Positions 9,854-20,762 are shown, counted from the first letter of the stretch. The stretch is 64,000 nucleotides of DNA from Bathynomus jamesi (GCA_023014485.1 JAJOZX010012059.1:1-64000), one strand, 5' to 3'. The notes: generated by a model from the letters alone, not told the origin. Translations and numbers: made by a program.

Positions 9854-10720
9854 CTATGGCCTCATTGGTTGCTTGTCAAAGCGCCGAGATTTTACATAAA
9901 TAGGGTTATCATCGTAAAGTTCTATTTTATACTGGGCCATTGTAGTATGCCGAAAATCATTATCACCTTGAATAATCTCATCCTCCCTTTTACAAGAACT
10001 ACAATTTTCTCTTGGAAGGAACATTCCAGCATCTAGAAAAACCTTAATATTATTCCAAACATTATTTTCTAAAATAATTTTCTCCATTGTATAACAAGGA
10101 ACGTTGTTAACCAATCTTAAACACTTATTTAAACCTTGATCAATATAAAGCTCGTCCTTAATGCCATCATGACTCTCCCTTGATAAACAACGTTTCTTAG
10201 TGTTCAACTTTAACCCATGAGTTTGAAAAAAGTTTACTCCTACAATTAATTCAAAACCTAAATTTTTAACAACTAAAAATTCGTTACATTGAAAATCTAT
10301 TCCATGAATTTTAACATTAACTCCAACTATAGCATTAGCTTTAATCCCATTGTTACTCAAACCTATACTATGTATAGTATCTATAGGTCTCCAGTAATTG
10401 CATTTAACCTGTTCTAATACCTTTTCATCTATAACTCCCAATTTTGCCCCAAAATCTACGACTGCAATTACTTCTTTATCATTTACCACTACGTTAATTA
10501 CCATCAAACCTACGTCATATTCAGTAGTAAACACTGTACTCTGAACATCATTACAAACTTTTCTTCGTAATGTATACCCATCCATAATACCCCTCTGTGG
10601 TAAACTAATCCCATTACCCCAAACATTATTTACATCTGGGACCCACTCTTCTGCTTCAGGATTTAAGCCCATATGAACACTGTTTAATTTACTCCCATTT
10701 GTACTAGGGACGTCATACAA
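9854..10720 (-). pseudogene. Protease and linker of Gypsy element A
   Basis: A 288-codon frame between gag and RT. Near residue 95 it has KEVIAVVDFGAKLGVID, the retropepsin active-site strand, but with DFGA in place of the usual DTGA/DSGA. About 75 residues later ELIVGVNFFQTHGLKLN matches the conserved second motif (the ALIGxDFL-type region). The C-terminal third leads into RT with the usual pre-RT linker. The altered active site would probably reduce or abolish activity. The N-terminal 70 residues are unrecognised. Confidence 0.8.
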
Positions 10721-10785
10721 CCCGTCCTCCTCCCTTTGATTAACTTCGCAGTGCTCCGGCCTGTCCCTAAAGTGACCGGAGCTAT

Positions 10786-11880
10786 CTAGTTTAAAGCAGC
10801 AGCAGCAGCACCGTTAGGGTTTATGGTAACATCATTACCCGGGGCTACTGCACCAACATTAACCTCTCTAATTCGAGCCAATAGGGGACATTTTGCGATG
10901 ACATGACCTATCTCCTTACAGGTATAACAATTGATTTGTCTTCCCGCTCTAGCACTATTACCTGGTCTTACCGTGTTCCTATGTTTATAACGCGAGCAAC
11001 CTTGCATAAGATGCTCGTCGCTACCACAAATCAAACAGCAACCATTTTTACGCCAACAATCTTTTTGTACATGCCCGAACCTGTCACAAAAGTGGCATTT
11101 CTTGTCTTTATTTACGGCAGTTCCAGCCATGCCATTATTATTTTTTGACTGAGCTCTACCTTGAGGTACAAGAAATTCTCTTGGCGCCATTTTTAACGCC
11201 TCACTATAAGAAACTCCATAGGCTGGTGGCGTAACCCCTTCATCTTCTGGCAACAATGACCAGACAGGATAATCATACCCTCCTGCTGGAGGCTGAGGAC
11301 GTGCATTGGTCCCGATCAAATCCTGATCCTCATCCCTTGCCCATTCTAACACCCGTTGCCACCTCAAATTACTCTCTCTACCTAAAGCGTACCTAAAGTT
11401 TTTCGCCAAATCCTTGGGAAGAAAAGCAATAAATTGATTAATTAAAACCTTTTTATCCCTTTCCTGAGGAGGAAAAACTGCTTCATATAGTGATTGAAAA
11501 CGGAGGGCAAATTCACTCACACTCTCTCCTCTTTTCATTTCTGATATCCAAAAGTCCCTTTTCGTAGCCAAGGGATGCCCCTCGATGGTACTACCAAACC
11601 ATTTTTGCAATTTCTTGACAAACGATTCATAGCTACCCCCTAACTTTATAACAGCTCTGATACGCCGTTACGGCTGGACCCTCCAAATAATCTTCCAACT
11701 TTACCGCCCATCTTTTACGATCCTTACCCAAATGGTGCCGCGCATATTGTTCAAAATAAGAATTCTTTAATCTTTGTCAGTTGTGCTATTCCATGCATCG
11801 ACGTCACGATTATGACAACGGGGTGTTCGCGAGTTCTCTCTCTTTTAATGAACCTTCGCACATACATTATCAAACCCATC
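10786..11880 (-). pseudogene. Gag of Gypsy element A with three zinc knuckles
   Basis: The open frame 11610-10786 (274 codons) starts in the capsid region (GESVSEFALRFQSLYEAVFP is typical of a Gag capsid helix) and ends in three CCHC knuckles: CHFCDRFGHVQKDC, CLICGSDEHLMQGC and CYTCKEIGHVIAKC, all with C-x2-C-x4-H-x4-C spacing. Upstream sequence to about 11880 on the same strand reads as N-terminal Gag in broken frames. It binds and packages the element RNA. Three knuckles is more than most Gypsy Gags carry. Confidence 0.88.
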
Positions 11881-12175
11881 CGGATCGCCTATGGTGGTCC
11901 TGTGAATCTGCGGAACCTTGGGTTTGAGCCCCGGGTCGAACTTTGTGACTTCTGATTTCGGCAATTGAGGGATTCCTCCGACTCTACCACGGTAGGGGTG
12001 GGGTTCCGATTCCACGTTATCAATCTGTAGGTCCCCTCGCCTCTACTGAAGCCACGAAGGTGTCGTAGAACGGAAGTCAAACTCTGAGAAGACAGACGTT
12101 TATTGCCAACAAAATACACACGGGAATTTTCCGTAAACAGTGTTATCCAACGCCATATTGTAAGCCAATTACTTA

Positions 12176-12180
12176 TACAC

Positions 12181-12241
<61 letters not shown>

Positions 12242-12252
12242 CACACACAATA
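12176..12252. repeat. (CA)n microsatellite
   Basis: About 75 bp of nearly pure CA, with occasional AA interruptions. It creates a long artificial Cys/Val frame on the minus strand, which is not a gene. Confidence 0.98.
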
Positions 12253-12298
12253 TATATACCTTGTTAACCTCGTTTAGGTTCTGTCTGTTGATCTCTCA

Positions 12299-12805
12299 TC
12301 ACACCACGAAGGTCAAGCTGGTGGCCCCGCCTCTAGGCCTGGCTTGTTGGAGGATAGAATTGCTCTCTTGCGCTCTCCACCGCACATAGCCAGGTACACC
12401 CGACTCATCTGGTACCGTCCTGAGCCACGCATCTGGTCTTCTCTTGAAGACTTCAACTTTGACCCTTATAACGTCTCTGAAGTCCTTTGGAAGCTGGTTA
12501 AAAAGTCTTGGCCCCCTGACAACCAAGCTATTTTCCTTCAGTGTTGAGGAGGTCTCTTGTCGGGCCTTTAATTTGGAAACACTACACATTCTGCCTTTCC
12601 TATTTTCTAGCGTTGTTTGGATGGTAATTGGGTTTAGTCTGAGGTTTGGTACCAGTTTTTCGAACACTTTCCATATGTAGATTATGGTGTACCTCTCTTC
12701 TTCTTTCCAAGGAGTACAGATTTAGTTTATGTAGTCTTTCCCAGTAGTTGAGTTCTTTGCAGCCATCAATCTTGGCTGTGAAATATCTCTGCGTTTCTTC
12801 TAGTT

Positions 12806-12808
<3 letters not shown>
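12299..12808 (-). pseudogene. LINE 3' fragment, same family as 59400-60062
   Basis: Minus-strand reading gives ELNYWERLHKLNLYSLERRR, then (after a break near 12610) SKLKARQETSSTLK, VVRGPRLFNQLPKDFRD and AWLRTVPDE, ending at GGATSL. The same ordered blocks occur at 59600-60060 on the plus strand, so both are C-terminal ends of one LINE family (post-RT region). The copy is 5'-truncated exactly at a (TA)n array (12808-12857), which is typical of incomplete target-primed reverse transcription or later microsatellite growth. Confidence 0.85.

Positions 12809-12857
<49 letters not shown>
12808..12857. repeat. (TA)n microsatellite
   Basis: About 50 bp of TA at the truncated 5' edge of the LINE fragment. 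Confidence 0.98.
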
Positions 12858-12859
<2 letters not shown>

Positions 12860-12960
12860 CTGCAATGACCACGCAGTATATTAATGTATAGAAACGACGT
12901 AAGTATAGAGGAGTGTTCTGCACACGAGGAAGAGAAATAACGAACAAATGAAAAATGAGG

Positions 12961-13037
12961 TGACCGCCCGGGAATCGAACCCAGGACCTTCCGATTGCCG
13001 GTCAGACATGCTACCACTACACTACGGGCCTCGATCA
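12961..13037 (-). tRNA. tRNA-like unit 1 (Ala-type anticodon GGC)
   Basis: A 77-nt tRNA-like sequence: T-arm CTGGG-TTCGATT-CCCGG, anticodon stem TCTGA/TCGGA with loop CCGGCAA (anticodon GGC, Ala), acceptor TGATCGA/GCGGTCA pairing at six of seven. It has a good A box (TAGTGTAGTGG) and perfect B box (GGTTCGATTCC). The D-stem pairs poorly and position 33 is C, not the universal U. It is therefore more likely a tRNA-derived repeat or pseudogene than a working tRNA gene. Confidence 0.55.
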
Positions 13038-13222
13038 GTCAGAAGTCGCAATTCTCCTACATAGGGCAGAAACCAATGCCTTGAGAGGGCACCCTCGCAA
13101 ATCGTGAATATGTACATTTAACTGCAATGACCACGCAGTATATTAATGTATAGAAACGACGTAAGTATAGAAGAGTGTTCTGCACACGAGGAAGAGAAAT
13201 AACGAACAAATGAAAAATGAGG

Positions 13223-13250
13223 TGACCGCCCGGGAATCGAACCCAGGACT
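13223..13250 (-). pseudogene. Truncated tRNA-like unit 2
   Basis: Only the 3' acceptor strand and T-arm are kept (TGACCGCCCGGGAATCGAAC on the plus strand). The sequence is then broken at 13250 and joins the inverted copy. Confidence 0.6.
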
Positions 13251-13290
13251 CAGGGTTTCTGCCCTATGTAGGAGAATTGCGACTTCTGAC

Positions 13291-13367
13291 TGATCGAGGC
13301 CCGTAGTGTAGTGGTAGCATGTCTGACCGGCAATCGGAAGGTCCTGGGTTCGATTCCCGGGCGGTCA
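13291..13367 (+). tRNA. tRNA-like unit 3 (anticodon GGC)
   Basis: Same 77-nt sequence as unit 1 on the opposite strand, with intact A and B boxes. It carries the same weak D-stem and C33. Confidence 0.55.
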
Positions 13368-13552
13368 CCTCATTTTTCATTTGTTCGTTATTTCCCTTCC
13401 TCGTGTGCAGAACACTCCTCTATACTTACGTCGTTTCTATACATTAATATATTGCGTGGTCATTGCAGTTAAATGTACATATTCACGATTTGCGAGGGTG
13501 CCCTCTCAAGGCATTGGTTTCTGCCCTATGTAGGAGAATTGCGACTTCTGAC

Positions 13553-13629
13553 TGATCGAGGCCCGTATTGTAGTGGTAGCATGTCTGACCAGCAATCGGA
13601 AGGTCCTGGGTTCGATTCCCGGGCGGTCA
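13553..13629 (+). tRNA. tRNA-like unit 4 (anticodon AGC)
   Basis: Differs from unit 3 at a few sites, including CCAGCAA in the anticodon loop (AGC, also Ala) and ATTGTAGTGG in the A box. The same reservations apply. Confidence 0.5.
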
Positions 13630-13707
13630 CCTCATTTTTCATTTGTTCGTTATTTCTCTTCCTCGTGTGCAGAACACTCCTCTATACTTACGTCGTTTCT
13701 ATACATA

Positions 13708-14076
13708 CAGGGTGTCCCGTAAGTCTGTACCCATAGGGATTTATAATATATTTTTTTATTATGTTATTATTATTATTTTATTATTATTATTTTTTTATTA
13801 TTTTTTATTATGATTTTTATTTGTGGGGCCACTTGAAAGCCAAAGTGTACGAGGTCAAACTTCAGAACATTTTCCACCTTAAAGCACGCATTGTGGAGGC
13901 GTGTCAAGAAATTTCTGCGACTGTGATTCAGAAAGTGCTGTCGCAGTGGAGATTGCGTCTTCAACTATGTGTGCGACACAACGGCGGACACTTTGAACAG
14001 ATTATGTAATAAATTTTTGGACTATTTTGTAATTTTATTATTTTTCCCTATGGGTCCAGACTTACGGGACACCCTG
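13708..14076. mobile_element. Mariner-derived MITE, copy 1
   Basis: Bounded by TA on both sides and by CAGGGTGTCCCGTAAGTCT inverted repeats. The left arm is shortened compared with the copy at 52225-52626. Inside, plus strand 13830-14009 encodes the last 60 residues or so of a mariner transposase (LKAKVYEVKLQ, ending RHNGGHFEQIM). It lost the DLTPLEF segment present in copy 2. Non-autonomous; needs a transposase in trans. Confidence 0.9.
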
Positions 14077-14162
14077 TATATATATATTATATCAAGTACC
14101 ACAAGTTTTATATTCGATAATAAAAGTGAATAAATAATAACATATTCATAAAATGAATATAT

Positions 14163-14420
14163 TTAGAATGGTGTTGCTTTCTCCTTTCCATTATGTAACG
14201 CTGAAACGCCTTTTGGCATTCCATTGATTAGCTTTGCTATTTCTTGTTCAGGTACTGAAGCCCATTCTTCTTTCATGGCTTTGACGAGGTTTTCCCTGGA
14301 CGTAAACTTTGGTTGCCGCTTCGTAATGACCTTTCTAGCATGTACCACACATGTTCTATTGGATTCATTGACCTGACATGGAAGAGCGATATGAGCTGGG
14401 GTACCATCTTGCAGTCGCAC
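14163..14420 (-). pseudogene. Tc1-like transposase C-terminal remnant
   Basis: The frame contains KFTSRENLVKAMKEEWASVP followed by EQEIAKLINGMPKGVSAL, the C-terminal block that follows the last catalytic residue in Tc1-type transposases. The upstream DDE domain is missing; the sequence runs into a LINE fragment. No terminal repeats identified. Confidence 0.7.
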
Positions 14421-15330
14421 TTCCTGTCCTATTCACTCCTATGCCAATGATTCCACTCTTTACTTCTCCATCCGCTTCTCAAAACGTCCCTCTCATTGGT
14501 CTGATTGGGGCAGAGAAAACCTTGTGGCTTTCAATGCCTCAAAAACTCCGTTCCTCCATCTGTCTACTCGTCACACCCTTCCACACGACTATCCCCTTAC
14601 CTTCAACAACACACAACTCAATCCTTCCTCTTCTCTGAACATTCTTGGCGTTTCCTTTTCGCGTGATCTTTGCTGGAAAGATCACATATACTCTTTTTCT
14701 AAAGAGCTTCTAAGAGGTTAGGTGTGCTGTACTGCCTCCGCAGTTCCTTCACCCCAGCTCAGTTGCTGTCTCTGTACAGGGGTCTTGTCCATCCCTGTAT
14801 GGAGTATGCTTCTCACGTATGGGGTGGCTCAATCCATACAGCTCTACTTGACCGGGTGGAATGAAAGGCTTTTCGTCTCATCAATTCCCAGCCTCTTACT
14901 CACTGTCTTCAATCCCTCTCTCTTCGTCGCAATGTTGCCTCACTCTCTCTTTACTATCGTTATTATAACGGACACTGCTCTTCTTAACTCTCTAACTGTA
15001 TGCTTCCTCCTTTAAGGAGAGCACGCAGTAACAGACTTTCGACACATTCTCATTCCTTTTCTGTCCAACTCTCTAACGCAAGAGTTAGTCGGTATTTCCA
15101 ATCTTTCATCTACTCAACCGGTCAACTCTGGAACAATCTTCTTCAATCTTCTTCTTTCCCCCTGTCTATGACCTCCAATCTTTCGAACGCAGAGTGTCTA
15201 GGCATCTCGAAAACCCCGAACCTTGATTTTGGCTCTCTTCTTTTATGGTGGAAGTGGGGGGGACGGGCGTTTTTTCTGGCATTCGCCCTTGGCCCCTCGT
15301 TCCTGCATAAAAAAAAAATACACTTTGTTG
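14390..15330 (+). pseudogene. LINE RT C-terminal fragment, family shared with 61.0-62.8 kb
   Basis: Multiple frames match, block by block, the second half of the LINE at 61000-62790: the YADDS-proximal region (PMPMIPLFTSP in an alternate frame), NASKT..FLHLSTRHTLP, LNILGVSFSRDLCWK, the CMEYASHVWGG-type motif in broken frames, and a 3' end with SNARVSRYFQSFI. It is truncated at the 5' side and has several frame breaks. Jockey/CR1-type non-LTR retrotransposon; the exact clade is not assigned. Confidence 0.75.
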
Positions 15331-15579
15331 TGGAGATACATTTTCACTGGAATAAATGGGTAGTAGCCCCTCTTCCATAATCTATATATATTTGGCTGAA
15401 TTAACACTTCGTGTGAAGATCACAGTGTGTGTGTTTGTCCATTGGTCCAAATTGCACCCCACACCATTACAGAAAATCCCCAATGTTTTTTATTGTAGCT
15501 TGCAGATATATATATATATATATATAAAACCGAGGTTATATATCCTCTTTTGCACTCTCCTTTAGTTTTTTATCCCTTT

Positions 15580-15581
<2 letters not shown>

Positions 15582-15655
<74 letters not shown>

Positions 15656-15837
15656 GCTTGAAAAACTAAAGAATGGTGTAAAGAAGCGAAATTCTTCGAA
15701 TAATTTAAGAGCGCAACTTTAAACTACTTTAAACCGAAAGAATTTTCTTGTTTTTAGTAAATCCAAACAGCAAATTCCTTGTATTTATTAGCTAACTAAT
15801 TGTAAATGTATAATAGAAATGCTTCTTTGGATAAAAC

Positions 15838-15876
<39 letters not shown>

Positions 15877-15898
15877 TGTGTGTGTGTGTGTGTGTGTG
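15582..15898. repeat. (CT)n and (GT)n microsatellites
   Basis: (CT)n at 15582-15650 and (GT)n at 15841-15898, separated by about 190 bp of AT-rich sequence. Confidence 0.97.
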
Positions 15899-15899
15899 A

Positions 15900-16865
15900 T
15901 GAATGATCTTTTCGTGGATTACGCATAAATAAGATGAGCAAATATGCAGGAACCAAGTTTTAAATTTAAAACTGACTAACTAAAATAATGAATGCTAATT
16001 GGGAACTAAGATAAGATTCATCTCGGGGTGGAAAATGATTCTAAACTTGAAAAGTGTTCATAAATAAGAATTTACATCGCCATTTACATCATTTTTGGGG
16101 ACACGCTCCATATTTAACTAAAAGTTTGATATTATGAAATTAATACATCACTGAAGTATTCTGAACCTATTAAAAAAGATCGGGGCATTGGTGATGCATT
16201 GTATCATAAGATGTCACTGGGACATCGGAATAAATAACTTTTATTATATAATATTTACAACAGTCATTTAAATTAGATAGAAACACGCAGAATATATTAA
16301 AAACATTTTTAATTCTTTTTTTTTCTTCTTAAAAACGAAATCTAGGTTGTTGACGACCAAAAATAAAAAATAAAAAAATGTTTAGCCACATTCTTACCAA
16401 AATTAAAATGGCTGATTATTGTGTCTGATTTTACTCAGAAAATGCAAAGATTATCAAATGGTGAAGTTTTGATAAAAAGCGACCAGTTTGAATTCTTTTG
16501 ACCAACCGATCAACATTTAGTGTTTTTATTAGAAACAAATACACAAATAAACCTAATTTTTGCCATGATATATATGTAGATATATATTTTTTTTTTTAAG
16601 TTCGGGAAGAACCGATTCGCCTCTATTTAAAAGGGCATATCTCGGCGGAAAAACAAAGAAAAAGTGAGAGGAAAGACAGAGGAAAAAGAAAGGGTGGAGG
16701 GGACAGTTGAAGTGGAAAAAGACCAAGGATGACAAGAACTGCAGGGTCGAGCCCCATCATCCTTGGGTGCTAGGGCCGGGAGGGCACATGTGAAACCTCC
16801 AGGAACAAGCACGTACAAACGAGCACAAAGAGCACTCAAGAGCACGAGCTTAGAACCCCCTTGCG

Positions 16866-16911
<46 letters not shown>
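15900..16911. other. No gene seen; AT-rich, ends in (TA)n
   Basis: About 1 kb with scattered homopolymers and no supported coding sequence. A mildly GC-richer patch lies at 16680-16860. (TA)n occupies 16868-16911 and abuts the next MITE. Confidence 0.7.
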
Positions 16912-16914
<3 letters not shown>

Positions 16915-17124
16915 GTATTTTCAGTTTGGCGCACTGCTACAGATTTAAAAAAAAATTTAAATCATTTATTTACAAATTTTATCCTAAGGAAATGTCTAAT
17001 TTCTAACGTATCTTAACTAAACCTAACCTAACCTGACTTACATTTCCTTAGGATAAAATTTATAAAAATTGATTTGCTAAGTTTCGTAAAAATCTGTAGC
17101 AGTACGCCAAACCGAAAAGACCCA
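16912..17124. mobile_element. Hairpin MITE with CCTAA motifs in its loop
   Basis: A 213-bp unit. The 35-bp arms 16912-16946 and 17090-17124 are inverted complements with few mismatches (TGGGTATTTTCAGTTTGGCG against TGGGTCTTTTCGGTTTGGCG), and a second inner pair (ATCCTAAGGAAATGT / ACATTTCCTTAGGAT) continues the stem. The loop holds AACCTAACCTAACC. Flanked by (TA)n on the left and TATA on the right, so TA is the likely target. Confidence 0.85.
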
Positions 17125-17128
17125 TATA

Positions 17129-17638
17129 GTGTAGTGGTTAGCGTCGCTAACTACGAATCCATTGGCCCCGTGATCAAGACCCGATGACGGCAGGCGGCGC
17201 GCAGCAGAACCCAGCTGTTCATCCTTCCACACAATAAAGAAACTGGTTGGTAGATAAATGGGTACCATGGGTAGCCTAGTGGTTAAGACGCTGGGCTGCT
17301 GGTGGGGGCGTGGTTTGAATTCCACGTTAAACTGTAGGTCTGAGGTGGATAATAATAATGATTGGGTTTGTTTAACTTCTTTCGCAACATCTAAGGTCAT
17401 ATAAGAGGGGACCTACAGCTTTACGTGGGATCCGAACCACGGGTCGCTACACAATCTGGACACAGAGGACGGTCTCCCATCCAACTACTACTCAGACCTA
17501 ATGTCGCTTAACTTCGCTGATCAACGGGAAACGGTGTTGCAACATTGGCTCCGACGTAGCCCGTCTGAGATGGAGTAAAAAGCTTGATCTTCGTCAGAAT
17601 GGACAATTCGGGCCGAAGCAAACCAAAGGTTATATATA
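17129..17638 (+). mobile_element. tRNA-derived SINE, split by a 5S SINE
   Basis: Shares its layout with 51452-51800: a tRNA-like head (GTGTAGTGGTTAGCGTCGC, A-box-like; GTGATCAAGACCC, degenerate B box), a CCCAGCTGTTCATCC block, a second tRNA-like module (GGTAGCCTAGTGGTTAAGACG) and a tail with AAGCTTGATCTTCGTCAGAATG. The tail resembles the 3' end of the LINE at 60040, which may supply the RT. The unit is interrupted at 17350-17562 by a 5S-derived SINE. Confidence 0.8.
17350..17562 (-). mobile_element. 5S rRNA-derived SINE, copy 1
   Basis: The right half, on the minus strand, matches 5S rRNA over about 95 bases (blocks AGCGAAGTTAAGCGACATTAGG and TTGGATGGGAGACC, with the 5S internal promoter region). 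The left half is a non-5S body shared with 19304-19524 and 22813-22965 and ends in an ATT-rich tail (CATTATTATT). A 12-bp target duplication flanks it (GTCTGAGGTGGA at 17338, GTCTGAGATGGA at 17563). This is the SINE3-type design: 5S promoter, LINE-like body, simple tail. Confidence 0.9.
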
Positions 17639-17680
17639 TATAATATATATATATAATAAGTTAATTTTTATATATATATT

Positions 17681-17736
<56 letters not shown>

Positions 17737-17895
17737 GTAAAATAAATAAACTTGATATTTTTGGGGGTTAGGGTGACGTTACATTAAATTAGGTTGGATC
17801 AGTTTTAAGTTAAGTTATGATCACGTTAAACTATAGATTTAAGTCAATTTTACTTAATCCGTACCTAAATCAGCCCTCCTCATATATGTACCGTG

Positions 17896-17926
<31 letters not shown>

Positions 17927-18104
17927 ATATATATAAGATCCCACGCCTAAAATTTTATTTAAATTTATTCACCCAAACAGTCATAAGACATAAGAAATAT
18001 ATTCACTAAACATAATCTCCAAATAGATAATGAAAAAAAAAAAGGCTTTTTTTGAGTAAATAAATTTTGTTTAAAGTAAAAAATTTGAATTCTTTATATC
18101 ATTT

Positions 18105-18142
<38 letters not shown>

Positions 18143-18152
18143 ATTTCTCTCT

Positions 18153-18189
<37 letters not shown>

Positions 18190-18194
18190 TTCTC
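17632..18194. repeat. (TA)n and (CT)n microsatellites
   Basis: (TA)n at 17632-17734 and 17898-17935, (CT)n at 18110-18194. The sequence between them is AT-rich without genes. Confidence 0.95.
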
Positions 18195-18199
18195 AAAAG

Positions 18200-19012
18200 C
18201 ATTTGAAGGAGGACTCTGAACGAACTCATTTCAACATTTAAAATCTAAAATATAATCGTTGTTTCCTTTCTTTCATTTAGATTTTGATGATAAAAGTGAG
18301 AAATTTGGTCATTTTTCTTTTAAACTTAGTAAAGTCCGCCAATAAATTTCGTAACTTGAAGAGAATTTATCATTTAAAAACTTAATTTCATATTTCATAT
18401 TTTTAACTCTTTGCTTCAAAGAATTTTCATTAATTTTTATATTTATTTTTAGTTTTCCTTCGCAGTCATTTTTGGCTCTTTTTTTTTTTTTCTTTTTAAA
18501 TAATTGTTATTTATTAGGTTTGGCGTCTTACCTTCAATCGTCCATGTTGACAGCAGTGCGGCCATTTCTTACTATTTTATTTTATTACTCATCTACTTTT
18601 TACTTTATTGCTGATGTAATCACCTTTTATTCTTTTATTTAATCTTAGTAAATCATATATATATATATATATTTCATGACTGAATTAAATATCCTTTAAT
18701 GGCGAACACTTGATTTCACAAGTAATGATTTGGTTTTTGGGAAAATTAAAAACTTGATAAGAAGTTGTTCAAAACTTATTTTATATTTTATTCTATATTT
18801 AATTAAATACATAAGCAAAGGGTAAACACCCAGAGTTTGTCATTTATTTTCCTTCTCTGAATAGTAGCTGAAAGAAATAACGGACTTGCGCAACAATAGG
18901 CCACGGTTCGAATACGAGAGTGGAATTGAAAAGGACTGGAAAGTTTTGGTACATCGAGGAAAGAGGAATGAAAGAATCTTTTACTTTCAGGAAATTTATG
19001 CATTGAGTCAAC

Positions 19013-19043
<31 letters not shown>

Positions 19044-19290
19044 ATTAGTAGTAGCAATATTTCATGGGAGTTGCTATCCGATTAAAATCCCGTATGTTTA
19101 TATCCATTCTGTTCATTACATGAGGTTTGCTGTACAGAGATTATGAATTCTTGATTGATATATGAATGGAGAGACTGGGGTGGAGTCCCATTTGTACGAA
19201 ACATGTTCTCTCACAAACGTTGGTAGAGTATGTTTTGAAAGGGACTTAAACATTAACACTTGTGAGTATGCAAAGTTCTAACTGAAGTAG
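18200..19290. other. No gene seen
   Basis: AT-rich spacer with (TA)n near 18655, (TTA)n near 19015-19040 and no supported coding sequence or RNA gene. Confidence 0.7.
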
Positions 19291-19303
19291 AGTGATTTGA
19301 GGA

Positions 19304-19524
19304 ATTGTTGTTCTTTACTGGGATTGTTTAACTACCCTCGCAATATCTCAGGTCATAAGACTAAGGGGACGTACGGCTTTAAGTGGGATTCAAATTACGG
19401 ATCGCTACATAATCTGGACGCCGCGGAGGACGGTCCCCCATCCAACTATTATCTAGAGCCAATGACGTTTAACTTCGTTGATCGACGGGAAGTGGTATTA
19501 CGACATTGGTCACGATGTAGCCCT
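19304..19524 (-). mobile_element. 5S rRNA-derived SINE, copy 2
   Basis: Minus-strand 5S-like head at about 19525-19415 (GATCAACGAAGTTAAACGTC; GTTGGATGGGGGACC), followed by the same body as copy 1 (GTAGCGATCCGTAATTTGAA; GTACGTCCCCTTAGTC). The likely target duplication is TGATTTGAGGA at 19293 and TGATTTGAAGGA at 19525. More diverged from 5S than copy 1. Confidence 0.85.
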
Positions 19525-20121
19525 TGATTTGAAGGATAGATCTCAGCAGGGCTCCTGGAGTGAATCATGGCAGAGTTCGGTTGGGGTGGTCGTTCCTTTG
19601 GATTTTGCATTCACTCGAGTTGGCTATGGTCATTGTGGCAGTGAATCTCACCATCAGAATCAGTGATGGCCGTAGAGGGGCTTTGGGAGCTGAAGGAGAC
19701 AATCACTGACAAAGGGTGTTCGCGACCTTTAATTAATTTGGTTTATCGTTCGTTCGCAAATCATTCTTTATTTCTGATTTTGCTTAATTTCTGACAAATG
19801 CTTTCCATTCTTCCTCCAGGATACAGTCAATAGACAGATTCACTTTGACAGAACTATTTGGGACACGTTATTTCTTGGTACATTTCCTTGGTGAAAGTAT
19901 ACAAGTAAGGAATGGGTGGAACGGTAATACTGTGATATATAGATATATAACTGCATGAACACACAGACGCTGCAGAGCAGTCTTGCCTCTTGAGTAGCCT
20001 TTAGTTTCGTTAATTGTATAATATAGGTAAGATCCTTACATTTGTTGTTACTTCTACGTTCTTCTTTTCATACTTATACGAAGCCAGATGTGCTAAGAGA
20101 TAATACAATATCAACAGATTT

Positions 20122-20350
20122 ATGGTCTTCTTATCTTTTTCAGATATTCAAAGGAAATGTCTGCACCACAACGTGACGAGAAAATTTACACGTGAATTAA
20201 GAGGCCAAATACTCGTTCTCCATAAAACAGGGGAACAGCTCAAGAAAAACCGTGATAAAACTCAAAATAACGAAAGAAACAGTCCAAGAGACGTACAGCG
20301 GATACAGGATGGAAGAATGAGTCTATTGAGTGATAAAACCACAAGATAGC
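20122..20350 (+). pseudogene. Possible Tc1-like transposase N-terminal remnant
   Basis: The frame contains TRELRGQILVLHKTGEQ, resembling the first helix of a Tc1-type DNA-binding domain. A neighbouring frame continues with SRKTVIKLKITKETVQETY, resembling its recognition helix. A one-base shift joins them. No catalytic domain or terminal repeats are visible. Recognition rests on a short stretch. Confidence 0.4.
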
Positions 20351-20762
20351 CATGAAAAGTTTCAATCTAACTGGATCAATAAGTTTGTAAAACATGGTAG
20401 TGACTAGTGAGTGTGTTAAGTTGCGGTGCAGCCGCAGTTCAGCTGTATTGGAGGATTTCTTAAAAATCGATGGTTCAGTATGCACTGCCGAGTGGAGTTC
20501 TTTTAACTGGGAGAGGACTCATCTTCCAACAAAACATACTGTAGTACTTAACAAGGCTTTCTCGTGGAGACAGGAACAGATCGGGAGGTTTTTGTTTTTG
20601 TTTTTTTTCTGTTTAAGGTGCTTTCAACCCTGCTGGATTATTGACACCATTTTTTTTTTTTTTTGTAGAGAAAGGTGGTGAAAGAAGTAGTAGAAGATAA
20701 GAACTCAGATCGGGAGGGTTCAAGTACTAAAGCCGCCATCACCAAAATAAACTTATTTAAAA

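Larger units (their letters stand above)
1690..11880 (-). mobile_element. Gypsy element A (old, split by element B)
   Basis: Minus-strand Ty3/Gypsy retrotransposon in the order gag (about 11.9-10.8 kb), protease (10.7-9.9), RT (9.8-9.1), RNase H (8.9-8.5), then a 5.1-kb interruption by element B (3275-8351), then a protease-like segment (3.2-2.8) and integrase (2.7-1.7). Without B the coding span is about 5.1 kb, normal for Gypsy. I could not identify LTRs, PBS or PPT, so its ends are uncertain. Frame breaks occur throughout, and the coding parts are described separately. Confidence 0.8.
12880..13705. repeat. Inverted cluster of tRNA-like repeat units
   Basis: Four units share a tRNA-like core plus long conserved flanks (CGTTATTTCTCTTCCTCGTG, then AACACTCCTCTATACTTACG, and ACTGCAATGACCACGCAGTA). 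The first two lie on the minus strand, the last two on the plus strand; the second unit breaks off within its T-arm at 13250 and is joined to the inverted third unit. The flank ACTGCAATGACCAC also appears inside the PLE palindrome (27713, 29920). This indicates a repeat family, not just isolated tRNA genes. Confidence 0.8.

Noticed and set aside
11889..12248. Long minus-strand Cys/Val-rich frame
   Set aside because: Produced by the (CA)n microsatellite.
17455..17562. Genuine 5S rRNA gene
   Set aside because: Diverged from 5S, fused to a repeat body, flanked by a SINE-type target duplication.
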